A program made the position numbers and the translations under genes. The notes under the pieces were generated by a model. It did no database searches. It saw only the letters and a program-made list of their open reading frames with translations, and had not been told where the DNA came from. Source: CAZJKE01 sp964555625 (GTDB lineage: Bacteria; Planctomycetota; Phycisphaerae; Phycisphaerales; SM1A02). From it: a DNA stretch of 15,790 nt. Below are positions 1-7,580 of this stretch, piece by piece; the first letter of the stretch is position 1; the number at the start of each line of letters is the position of its first letter. Location of the stretch: the NCBI GenBank assembly GCA_964555625.1, contig CAZKTE010000042.1, positions 1 through 15,790 of the forward strand. Direction: 5' to 3'.

Positions 1-227
1 TGAGGCGATTGGCGGACCTTCAGTCGCGTGTCGAGCAGCGTGACGCTGTCGGCGAAGAACGGCAAGCGGAAGTGCAGTCCGGCGTCTCGAACGATGCTGG
101 CATCGTCAGTCTGGCCGAAGCGGCTACGAATGCCCACCTCGTGGTACGAGACGGTGTACGTCATGCTGAAGAGCAGCAGCACGCCCAGCAGCGCGATGCC
201 CGCTGTAATTGACAGTGGTCGCCTCAT
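1..227 (-). CDS. hflC: HflC-like SPFH/band 7 membrane protein, 5' part only
   Basis: This gene starts at an ATG at 227-225 on the minus strand and is still open at base 1, so only about 75 N-terminal residues are present. It begins MRRPLSITAG, has one hydrophobic segment at about residues 7-24, then the SPFH entry pattern YHEVGIRSRFG (33-43) followed by AGLHFRLPF, which is characteristic of HflC. In other bacteria HflC pairs with HflK in a large membrane ring that modulates the FtsH protease. The start codon overlaps the stop of the upstream hflK-like gene in an ATGA, implying translational coupling and the usual hflK-hflC order. The family call is firm; the exact name is inferred from order and N-terminal form. 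A stomatin-like protein is the alternative. Confidence 0.85.
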   Translation of the reverse strand, partial: MRRPLSITAGIALLGVLLLFSMTYTVSYHEVGIRSRFGQTDDASIVRDAGLHFRLPFFADSVTLLDTRLKVRQSP

Positions 228-2317
228 GGCCCGGAGCCTCCTTCGGTGTCCTCGATCGTATCCCCGAAATTCAGCAGCGGATTCACGGTCCGCAGTTCAA
301 GATCAACGTCGAATCGACTGGGTTCAATGCCCACGACGTACTTGCGCATAGTCGGAAGCTTGCGTGCAAGAACCCCCATCACGCTCCGCTGGCGGTAGAG
401 ATTCGGCGCCGCGGCGTAGGCCATCATCTGCCCCCGCACGCGACTGGCGCGCGCCCAGGTGGACATGATCTCGACCCACCGATCGCTGCCAGCCTGCGCC
501 AATCGCAGCGATGCAACGCCGCGCCCCTCCTGCAGTAGCGCAGTGGCCCTGGCCTGCCAGTGCGTCATCAGCCCGTGCACTTCATCGGCCTCGCCCGTAT
601 CAGCACCCTCGCGCCGGAGGATCTCCCAGTTTGCGCGTGCCTGCTCGTAGCGGTCCACGGCATCGACGACGGTGTCGACGAGGTCCCCGTCGCCAACTTC
701 CCGCAAGAGGATGTTCTCGCCCCAGCCCTGCGCTGCGGCCACCAAGCGATCGCGACCTTGCCGCGCAACGTTCAGTTCCTCGTACTTCCCGGTGTTGCCG
801 CCGCCTGCCGGTCGCAGGAACAGCACGTCCACAGACACTACCTTCACTCCGACGTCCCGCCGATCAAGCACCTGCTGCAGCTCGCCGACGAGCGTCGCCG
901 ACAGGTCCCCCCGTCCGGCTCCAAGGAGATGTTCAAGGGAGATCTCCTGAAGCACGTCGGTGAGCATCTCGCGGGAGATCGATCGAAGGGCGAGTTCTCG
1001 CCCGCTGAGACGAGATCGCCGCTCGACATCATCGGCGGCGAAGTCCAGCCACTGGAGCAAGCCCTGATCGCTGACGCGGTAATGCAGCACCGCCTGAAGA
1101 TCGACCAGGGCAAGGGCGTCTGCGACACCGTTGACGATGAAGGGGAGCGGCTTCTCGATGGCCAGACTCGAGAGATCATCTGACCAGAGCACGACGGCTC
1201 GATCCTGCTTCCAGGAGAAGGTCAAGGGGAGTTGTCGCACGCGGGTGACATCGACGATCTCCGCCGACTCGATGGGCCAAGGCAACTTCCACATCAGGCC
1301 CGGGCCATGCACGTCGCCGATGATCGCCCCCTGCCGCAGCCGAACCGCCTGTTGCGTGGGCTCTACCACGACCATCGTGTCCAGCAGCAGCAGCGCCGCA
1401 ACCGCCAGCGCAAGGAGTCCGCCGAACGACCGCAGCAGCAGCTGGTATCCCCAGCTGCTGGCGATGTCAAACCCGAACTGGTAGTTGATCGCCTCGTTGA
1501 GCGAACGCACGATCGAGTCGGGCGCGGCGAGCATGCTCAGCGTCTTGGAGTCATAGGCTGGCCGCGGAAACTCACCGGGGATGCGCGGCCTGTAGAGGTT
1601 CAGGATGAAGTTGAGCAGAATCTCGAAGGCAACCGCGAGCATGAAGATCGGTATCGCCCAGCAGATAATCTCGATGACTGCGTCGTTATCGAAGAACCGA
1701 AAGACCAGTCCGATCGAGAGCGCGAGCGAGAGAACCGCCGAGCCCACCATCCAGCTCGCTCCCCCACGGAGGTTCTTCCATGCCGCCACCCGCGCCATGC
1801 CCGCCACGAATCGCGAGTAGATGAAGGCCAGCAGCGTGAATCCCAGCGTAATCGCCAGCGCCCAGCCCGTCAGGCTCGTCATCTGCATCAAGGTTCGGAC
1901 GTTGTCGTCGGGGTGATCCAGGCGACCAAGGAACCTCAGGACCAATAGAGCCACGACCGTCAGGGCCACTGCGACCGCCAGGCTCACGGCGGGCATGAGC
2001 CAGCGATGGATCATGCGAAGACGACGGGCCGCGGGGCGGTCATCGTCGTCGGTATCGAACATCGCCGAAGAAGCGTCTCCCCCCAGCTCCTCGGCCTCGA
2101 GGGCCTCAAGCCGCTCCATCTTCTGCTGGTAATAGAGGATTGCCAGGCCCAGCCACGCCACAAGTCCAATTGACGCGTAGAAGGAGGCCAGCACGAGGGG
2201 CGTGTCATCGGCCACAAGCCCAAAAACGAGCAGCACGGCCGCAACCAGTGCCTGCACGAGCAGGCCGGTCACAGCGGTGTTCACCGCCCTCTGGCACGCG
2301 TGTTGATCAACTCTCAT
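224..2317 (-). CDS. hflK: HflK-like SPFH protein with long multi-helix N-terminal region
   Basis: This is a 697-residue membrane protein. The C-terminal half has an SPFH/band 7 domain starting at about residue 316, with VVVEPTQQAVRLRQG (316-330) and GPGLMWKLPWPIE (338-350), then a helical stretch to about 640. HflK normally has a single N-terminal membrane helix and roughly 400 residues. Here about 300 residues precede the SPFH domain, with hydrophobic segments near 16-36, 42-63, 107-130, 149-170, 187-206, 215-241 and 295-314; only the last corresponds to the usual HflK anchor. An acidic stretch (FDTDDDD, 87-93) lies between helices 2 and 3. The gene is followed by an hflC-like gene through an ATGA overlap. 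By family knowledge the pair would surround or regulate FtsH in the inner membrane. The start is the most upstream ATG; a GGAGG lies about 17 bases before it, too far to be convincing. The function of the extra helices is unknown. Confidence 0.85.
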   Translation of the reverse strand: MRVDQHACQRAVNTAVTGLLVQALVAAVLLVFGLVADDTPLVLASFYASIGLVAWLGLAILYYQQKMERLEALEAEELGGDASSAMFDTDDDDRPAARRLRMIHRWLMPAVSLAVAVALTVVALLVLRFLGRLDHPDDNVRTLMQMTSLTGWALAITLGFTLLAFIYSRFVAGMARVAAWKNLRGGASWMVGSAVLSLALSIGLVFRFFDNDAVIEIICWAIPIFMLAVAFEILLNFILNLYRPRIPGEFPRPAYDSKTLSMLAAPDSIVRSLNEAINYQFGFDIASSWGYQLLLRSFGGLLALAVAALLLLDTMVVVEPTQQAVRLRQGAIIGDVHGPGLMWKLPWPIESAEIVDVTRVRQLPLTFSWKQDRAVVLWSDDLSSLAIEKPLPFIVNGVADALALVDLQAVLHYRVSDQGLLQWLDFAADDVERRSRLSGRELALRSISREMLTDVLQEISLEHLLGAGRGDLSATLVGELQQVLDRRDVGVKVVSVDVLFLRPAGGGNTGKYEELNVARQGRDRLVAAAQGWGENILLREVGDGDLVDTVVDAVDRYEQARANWEILRREGADTGEADEVHGLMTHWQARATALLQEGRGVASLRLAQAGSDRWVEIMSTWARASRVRGQMMAYAAAPNLYRQRSVMGVLARKLPTMRKYVVGIEPSRFDVDLELRTVNPLLNFGDTIEDTEGGSGP

Positions 2318-2480
2318 GACGCCGCGATCACTTTCCTCCGTGAGATGGGGGCTCCTGCCGCAGGTGCAGCCTCCGAGGGCCCCCGCGCGATACGAACCGC
2401 CCTGTTCCCACGTTCGTTGAGGGGGGGAAGATTATCATGGACCGCTACTCCCTGCCGGTGCGCCCCACAACCTGCCCGCC
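2318..2480. other. Divergent intergenic region between the hflK-like gene and the permease
   Basis: This 163-base region separates two divergently transcribed units and must contain promoters for both directions. I could not pick a convincing -35/-10 pair on either strand. It holds a purine-rich run at 2420-2430 (seven G followed by AAG) which would serve as a ribosome binding site for the short leader ORF starting at 2437. Confidence 0.4.
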
Positions 2481-2484
2481 ATGA
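2437..2484 (+). CDS. Possible 15-codon leader ORF coupled to the permease
   Basis: An ATG at 2437 opens a 15-codon reading frame (MDRYSLPVRPTTCPP) whose TGA at 2482-2484 overlaps the ATG of the permease (2481-2483) as ATGA. A G-rich sequence ending in GGGGAAG lies six bases upstream of this ATG, whereas the permease ATG itself has no recognisable Shine-Dalgarno. This arrangement suggests that ribosomes enter at the leader and re-initiate at the permease. The peptide ends in Pro-Pro before the stop, a context known to slow ribosomes. No homology is claimed. A chance ORF is the main alternative because it is so short. Confidence 0.35.
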   Translation: MDRYSLPVRPTTCPP

Positions 2485-3620
2485 TCAACCAGACCCTCGC
2501 CATTGCCCGAAACGCGTTCTTCGAGAGCATCAGGCAGCCCATCCTGCTGGTGCTTGTGCTGGCAGCAATGCTGCTGCTGATCCTCTCGAACCCGCTGTCG
2601 GCCTTCACAATGGAGGACGACCAGAAGATGCTCCTGGACATCGGCCTGGCCACGGTGTTCATGGCCGGGATGCTCCTGGCGGCATTCGTGGCCGCCAACG
2701 TCCTGGGCCGCGAGATCCACAACCGCACGGCCCTGACGGTGGTGTCCAAACCGGTCTCCCGACCCTCCTTCGTGGTGGGCAAGTTCCTGGGGGTGACGGC
2801 GGCGATCACGCTCGCAACGCTTGCCATGGCGCTGGTGTTCGCGCTGGTCGAACAGCAGGCGGTATTGCAGACGGTGCGCGATCCCATCCACGTACCCGTC
2901 ATCGTGCTGGGAGTAGCCGCCATCGTCCTCGGCACGACGGCGGCAGTCTGGTGCAACTACTTCTACGGATTCGTCTTCTCCAGCACTTGGATTTGCGCCA
3001 CCACTCCATTGCTTGCGGTGGCCTATCTGGTGACGTTGAACTTCGGCCCGAACTTCACCCCCCTGCCCATGGCCCATGCCTTCAAGCCAGATCTCTGGAA
3101 GGCGCTCCTGTCAATTCTCGTGGCCATCACGGTGCTGGCGAGCATCGCCGTCGCCGCGTCCACGCGGCTGGGGCAATTGCAGACGCTTGTTGTAACGTTC
3201 CTGATCTTCTTCGCCGGGATGATGTCTGACGCCTGGTTCGGCCAACCCCGTGATCGCATCGAGATGGCCTGGCTCGACCGCGCGACTGCCGAGGGCAAGA
3301 CGGTGGGAAGTGAGCATGTGCGCACGATGGAGAAGACCAACGGCGACATCGAGGAGGTGGTCACCGAAGTGACGGTGCCGCTGACGGGCGTGAACCTCCG
3401 TGCCTACGCCACCGACGGCGAACTGGCCGCCTGGGCGGGATGCCACGTCGGCGCAGCGATCCTTCCAAACTTCCAAGTCCTCTGGCTTGCCGATGCCCTC
3501 ACCCAGCACAATGTCATCCCCACGCGATACGTCGTTCGCAGCGGGATCTACGGCGGGCTCTACGTCAGCGGCGCCGTGTGCATCGGCATCGTGCTCTTCC
3601 AACGCCGGGAAGTGAGTTGA
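2481..3620 (+). CDS. ABC-2 type transporter permease
   Basis: This 379-residue integral membrane protein has hydrophobic segments at about 20-38, 54-76, 104-124, 138-158, 163-187, 209-228, 234-249 and 355-374, and a soluble loop at about 250-330. The segment VVSKPVSRPSFVVGKFLG (87-104) matches the conserved 'KP.SR..F..GK..G' motif of ABC-2 permeases, and PNFQVLWLADAL (329-340) resembles a motif near the C-terminus of planctomycetal members. Such proteins form the membrane channel of exporters and need a separate ATPase; none is encoded next to it, since the upstream gene is divergent and the downstream gene is uvrA. It ends four bases before the uvrA start, so the two are probably co-transcribed. 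The substrate cannot be inferred. No Shine-Dalgarno precedes the ATG; see the leader ORF. Confidence 0.8.
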   Translation: MINQTLAIARNAFFESIRQPILLVLVLAAMLLLILSNPLSAFTMEDDQKMLLDIGLATVFMAGMLLAAFVAANVLGREIHNRTALTVVSKPVSRPSFVVGKFLGVTAAITLATLAMALVFALVEQQAVLQTVRDPIHVPVIVLGVAAIVLGTTAAVWCNYFYGFVFSSTWICATTPLLAVAYLVTLNFGPNFTPLPMAHAFKPDLWKALLSILVAITVLASIAVAASTRLGQLQTLVVTFLIFFAGMMSDAWFGQPRDRIEMAWLDRATAEGKTVGSEHVRTMEKTNGDIEEVVTEVTVPLTGVNLRAYATDGELAAWAGCHVGAAILPNFQVLWLADALTQHNVIPTRYVVRSGIYGGLYVSGAVCIGIVLFQRREVS

Positions 3621-3624
3621 TCGC

Positions 3625-6507
3625 GTGAGCACGAGCGCTGCCCCCAGGGCGATTCGAATCCGGGGCGCATCAGAACACAATCTCAGGTCGATCAACATTG
3701 AGATCCCTCGCGATCAGATCGCGGTGATCACTGGCGTCAGCGGCAGCGGAAAGAGCTCGCTGGCGTTCGACACGATCTATGCCGAGGGCCAACGCAAGTA
3801 CATGGAGTCGCTGAGCGCCTATGCACGTCAATTCCTCGACCGCATGGCCAAGCCGAGGGTCGAAGGCATCGAGGGTCTTCCTCCGACGATCGCCATCGGC
3901 CAGCGCAGCGGCAGCCACAACCCCCGCTCGACTGTCGCCACCACGACGGAGATCCAGGACTACCTGAGGCTCCTGATGGCCCGATGCGGCACGCCGCGTT
4001 GCTGGCACACAGACGAGGACGGTACGACCTGCGGACGCGCAATCGAGGCTACCACCGCCACGGCAATCATCGAGACGATCCTGGAGCGCGGCGAGGGGCG
4101 CCGCATCCTGCTCTGCGCGCCGATCGTGGCTGGACGCAAGGGATTCCACCGCGAGGCCGTCGAGGACCTCCGGTCCCAGGGATTCGTACGGGCACGCGTC
4201 AACGGCACCGTCATCGACCTGCGAGATGCCCTCAGCGGTGACGATGAGAATCCTCTGGGCCTGGGCCGCTACGAGATGCACGACATCGAGGCGGTCGTAG
4301 ATCGCATCAGCGTCTCGGCCGCCGAGCGCGATCGTGTTGCTGACTCCGTCGAGACCGCGCTTCGCCTCGGTCGAGGCAGCGTGATCGTCTTGGCCGAAGA
4401 TGGCGAGGACTGGCAGGAGGATCGCTACAGCGAGCACCTTGCGTGTCCGGAGCATCCGTCCTGCTCGCTTGCGGACCTGGAACCGCGGCTTTTCTCATTC
4501 AACTCGCCCTACGGCGCGTGCCCGGCGTGCGACGGGATGGGCATCGTTCGCGAGTTCGACGAAGAACTCATCGTGCCCGATCCATCACTTGGCATTACAC
4601 GCGGCGCGATCCATGCGTGGAAGACCAGCGTGCCACAGATGAGACGGCGCTATGGCCGCATGCTGCGCAAGTTCTGTGACGCCATCGGCGTCGATGGCAC
4701 CGCCTCCTTCGAGAGCTTGAACGCATCGCAGCGGAGGGCTCTGATACAGGGCGCCACCGGGAAGTCCGTCTCGTTTCGCGGCGTGATACCGGATCTGCAG
4801 CGTAGGCTTCGGCAGACCGAGAGCGATCTGGTGCGCAATCGCCTCATGGGCTACATGCGACGCGCGCCCTGTGGCGACTGCCAGGGGCGACGCCTGCGTC
4901 CCGAAGCGCTCGCCGTGACACTGCCCGGCGCGGAGGGCGATGTGGGACTGAGCGATCTGACGGCACTGACTATCGAACTGGCCATCGAGGCCTTCGATGG
5001 CCTTCGACTCTCCCAAGAACATGCCCGCATCGCAGAGCCGGTGCTGCGGGAGATCACCAGTCGCCTGCGATTCCTGGCCTCGGTGGGCCTCCCCTACCTC
5101 TCGCTGGATCGGTCCAGCGCCACGCTCAGCGGCGGCGAGGCGCAGCGCATCCGGCTTGCAACGCAGGTGGGCAGCGGGCTCGTTGGCGTCTGTTATGTGC
5201 TTGATGAGCCCACGATCGGCCTGCACGCCCGCGATGGCCAGCGCCTAATGCGGACGCTGCGTCACCTTGCCGACATCGGCAACACAGTGATCGTGGTGGA
5301 ACACGACGAGGCGGTCATTCGGTCCGCCGATCACGTTGTCGACATCGGCCCAGGCGCAGGCATGCATGGGGGGCTCGTCGTAGCCGAGGGCAACGTCGAG
5401 GACATCGAGGCCACCGATGGAAGTCTCACGGGCCAGTTCCTCAGTGGTGCAAGGTGCATCGAACTGCCCGAGGCACGCCGTAGCGTCACGCCCGAGCACG
5501 CCATCACGATGCTCGGCGCCACCCGAAACAACCTTCGTGAGATCGACGTGGCCATTCCACTGGGCGGCCTCGTCTGCGTCAGCGGCGTGTCCGGATCTGG
5601 AAAGTCCTCGCTGGTGAACGACGTCCTGCTCATGGCAGCGCGGGATCTAGTGGCTGGCCGCACCGCCGCTCATGTCGAGTGCCGAGGCATCGAGGGTGTC
5701 GACTGCATCGATCGCGTGGTCCAGGTGGATCAGTCCCCCATCGGCCGCACGCCTCGGTCCAATCCGGCCACATATACGGGAGTCTTCGACGGCATTCGAT
5801 CGCTCTTTGCACGAACGCGCGATGCGCGGATCCGCGGGTACGCCCCTGGACGCTTCAGCTTCAACGTCAAGGGTGGACGCTGCGAGGCGTGCGCAGGCCA
5901 AGGCGTCAAGCGCATCGAGATGCACTTCCTGCCCGATGCGTTCGTGACCTGCGAGGCATGCGAGGGTGCCCGATACAACCCAGAGACGCTGGAGATTCAC
6001 TGGAAGGACCAGTCGATCGCGGAGGTGCTCGACACCACCATCGAGGACGCCCTGGAAGTCTTCGAGGCGCACGGCAAGCTTGAGCGCATGCTCCGATGCT
6101 TATGCGACGTGGGACTGGGATACCTGACGCTGGGCCAGCCATCGACGACGCTCAGCGGTGGCGAGGCGCAGCGCATCAAACTCGCAAGCGAACTGGGGGT
6201 GCGCGGCGGCCAACACACGCTCTACGTGCTGGATGAACCGACGACTGGCCTGCACTTTGCCGACGTGGAGAAACTGCTGGGCGTACTGCATCGCCTCGTG
6301 GACGCCGGCAACAGCGTGGTCGTCATCGAGCACAACCTCGACGTCATCAAGTCGGCGGACTGGGTCATCGATCTAGGCCCGGAAGGTGGCACCGCCGGCG
6401 GCAACATCGTCGCAGAGGGAACGCCCGAGCAGGTGGCATCCGTCGCAGAGAGCCACACCGGTACATCCCTCTGCTCGCTGCTCGGGACGGCGATCGCTAG
6501 CGCTTGA
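3625..6507 (+). CDS. uvrA: Excinuclease ABC subunit A (UvrA)
   Basis: UvrA is the ATP-dependent DNA damage sensor of nucleotide excision repair. It scans DNA as a dimer and loads UvrB. The 960 residues (E. coli has 940) contain the complete double-ATPase layout: Walker A GVSGSGKSS at 37-45, ABC signature LSGGEAQR at 501-508 followed by VLDEPTIGLHARD, second Walker A GVSGSGKS at 654-661, second signature at 843-850 followed by VLDEPTTGLHFAD. The second zinc module is intact (C753, C756, C776, C779). The first is present as C274-x5-C280 plus C299 and C302, an atypical spacing in the first pair. The start is GTG, four bases after the permease stop. The 3' end overlaps the convergent glycosyltransferase gene by 11 bp. 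It is full length with no sign of damage. Confidence 0.98.
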   Translation: MSTSAAPRAIRIRGASEHNLRSINIEIPRDQIAVITGVSGSGKSSLAFDTIYAEGQRKYMESLSAYARQFLDRMAKPRVEGIEGLPPTIAIGQRSGSHNPRSTVATTTEIQDYLRLLMARCGTPRCWHTDEDGTTCGRAIEATTATAIIETILERGEGRRILLCAPIVAGRKGFHREAVEDLRSQGFVRARVNGTVIDLRDALSGDDENPLGLGRYEMHDIEAVVDRISVSAAERDRVADSVETALRLGRGSVIVLAEDGEDWQEDRYSEHLACPEHPSCSLADLEPRLFSFNSPYGACPACDGMGIVREFDEELIVPDPSLGITRGAIHAWKTSVPQMRRRYGRMLRKFCDAIGVDGTASFESLNASQRRALIQGATGKSVSFRGVIPDLQRRLRQTESDLVRNRLMGYMRRAPCGDCQGRRLRPEALAVTLPGAEGDVGLSDLTALTIELAIEAFDGLRLSQEHARIAEPVLREITSRLRFLASVGLPYLSLDRSSATLSGGEAQRIRLATQVGSGLVGVCYVLDEPTIGLHARDGQRLMRTLRHLADIGNTVIVVEHDEAVIRSADHVVDIGPGAGMHGGLVVAEGNVEDIEATDGSLTGQFLSGARCIELPEARRSVTPEHAITMLGATRNNLREIDVAIPLGGLVCVSGVSGSGKSSLVNDVLLMAARDLVAGRTAAHVECRGIEGVDCIDRVVQVDQSPIGRTPRSNPATYTGVFDGIRSLFARTRDARIRGYAPGRFSFNVKGGRCEACAGQGVKRIEMHFLPDAFVTCEACEGARYNPETLEIHWKDQSIAEVLDTTIEDALEVFEAHGKLERMLRCLCDVGLGYLTLGQPSTTLSGGEAQRIKLASELGVRGGQHTLYVLDEPTTGLHFADVEKLLGVLHRLVDAGNSVVVIEHNLDVIKSADWVIDLGPEGGTAGGNIVAEGTPEQVASVAESHTGTSLCSLLGTAIASA

Positions 6508-7573
6508 AGACCAAGTAGCGCGAGACGAGAAAGTTGAACGTGATGCCCACGGCGGACCCGACCGATGCGCCGACCAGCCCGGCCCATGGAATTCCGTGGG
6601 CGGCGCTCAGCCACATCGTCACCGCCCAGGTCGCAATCGCACCCACACTGCAGACGGCGATGAAGCCCAGATACTGCACCAGGAGTGACTGCCGCCGGGC
6701 ATACCAGAATGCCCATCGCCGGTCCCACGTGAAGTTCCATGACATGGCGGTGAGCACCGCCAGCGCAATTGCAATCCGCTGCGCGGGTATGACGGCGGTC
6801 CAAAGCATCAGCGCAGCGAGATAGATGGCCACGCCGCTTGCACCTACCGCTGCAAACGTGAAAAAGCTCACGTGCGAGGGGTGCGTGTAGCGATAGAGGC
6901 GGATGCAGTGGAGCAGGTACTCCCACTGAACCTTCAGCGTGAGCTTGCTTTGGCCATGGCGTCGGGTACGAAATCCAATGGGTACCTCAGCCACGCTCTT
7001 GCAGCCGCACTTGACGATGAGCTCGAGGCCAATCTTGTAGCCGATTGGATCCAGATCCACGGCACGCTCCCATGTCGCGCGCCGAAGCCCAAGGAACCCG
7101 CTCATTGGGTCTCGCACGCGGGTGAACACCCGTGCCATGAGGGTGGCCGCCTTCGAATTGAGCCACCGAAGTACGCCCCAGCCGTCCTCGGTCGATCCGC
7201 CCGGGACATAGCGTGATCCGACGACGAAGTCGGCTCCCTCGGACAGCGCCTTCACCATGGCCGGGATCACGCTGGCCGGGTGGGAGCCGTCGGCATCCAT
7301 GATCACCAGCACGTCGCCGGTGGCCTCCTCCAGGCCATGGAGTACCGCGCTGCTGAGCCCGCGATCCTCACGTCGCACGATGAGCCGAACCCAGTCCTCT
7401 CCACGCTCCTCGATGAGCGCCTCGGTCCCATCCTGAGAGTCGTCGTCGACGATGATGACCTGCGCCTCCGGGAGATCCGCATCACGCAGCGCCGACAGCG
7501 CGTCGAGCGTGTCCGGAAGGCTATCGGCCTCCCGATAGGTGGGCAGGATGATGGTGACTGTGTCAGGTGGCAT
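6497..7573 (-). CDS. Family 2 glycosyltransferase fused to GtrA-like membrane domain
   Basis: This 358-residue protein has two parts. Residues 1-230 form a GT-A fold of the dolichyl/polyprenyl-phosphate mannose synthase type: TIILPTYREADSL (7-19), VIIVDDDSQDGT (39-50), the metal-binding DAD in IMDADGSHP (91-99), DPMSGFLGLRR (155-165) and EVPIGFRTRRHGQSKL (196-211). Residues 235-358 hold four predicted membrane helices with the GtrA pattern (about 236-258, 265-283, 299-320, 330-350). Family members transfer a sugar from a nucleotide donor to polyprenyl phosphate, and GtrA-like domains are thought to help flip the product. I place the start at the ATG at 7573 because an upstream in-frame ATG at 7648 would run 68 bases into ispD. 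It sits seven bases downstream of ispD on the same strand. The specific sugar and acceptor are not known. Confidence 0.9.
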   Translation of the reverse strand: MPPDTVTIILPTYREADSLPDTLDALSALRDADLPEAQVIIVDDDSQDGTEALIEERGEDWVRLIVRREDRGLSSAVLHGLEEATGDVLVIMDADGSHPASVIPAMVKALSEGADFVVGSRYVPGGSTEDGWGVLRWLNSKAATLMARVFTRVRDPMSGFLGLRRATWERAVDLDPIGYKIGLELIVKCGCKSVAEVPIGFRTRRHGQSKLTLKVQWEYLLHCIRLYRYTHPSHVSFFTFAAVGASGVAIYLAALMLWTAVIPAQRIAIALAVLTAMSWNFTWDRRWAFWYARRQSLLVQYLGFIAVCSVGAIATWAVTMWLSAAHGIPWAGLVGASVGSAVGITFNFLVSRYLVFKR

Positions 7574-7580
7574 GGGCGGA

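Noticed and set aside
2300..3229. 309-codon plus-strand ORF overlapping the permease
   Set aside because: Pro/Gly/His/Arg-rich composition typical of an out-of-frame reading of GC-rich coding DNA; the overlapping frame encodes a clear membrane permease.
3670..4455. 261-codon minus-strand ORF within uvrA
   Set aside because: Antisense shadow of uvrA with no recognisable motif.
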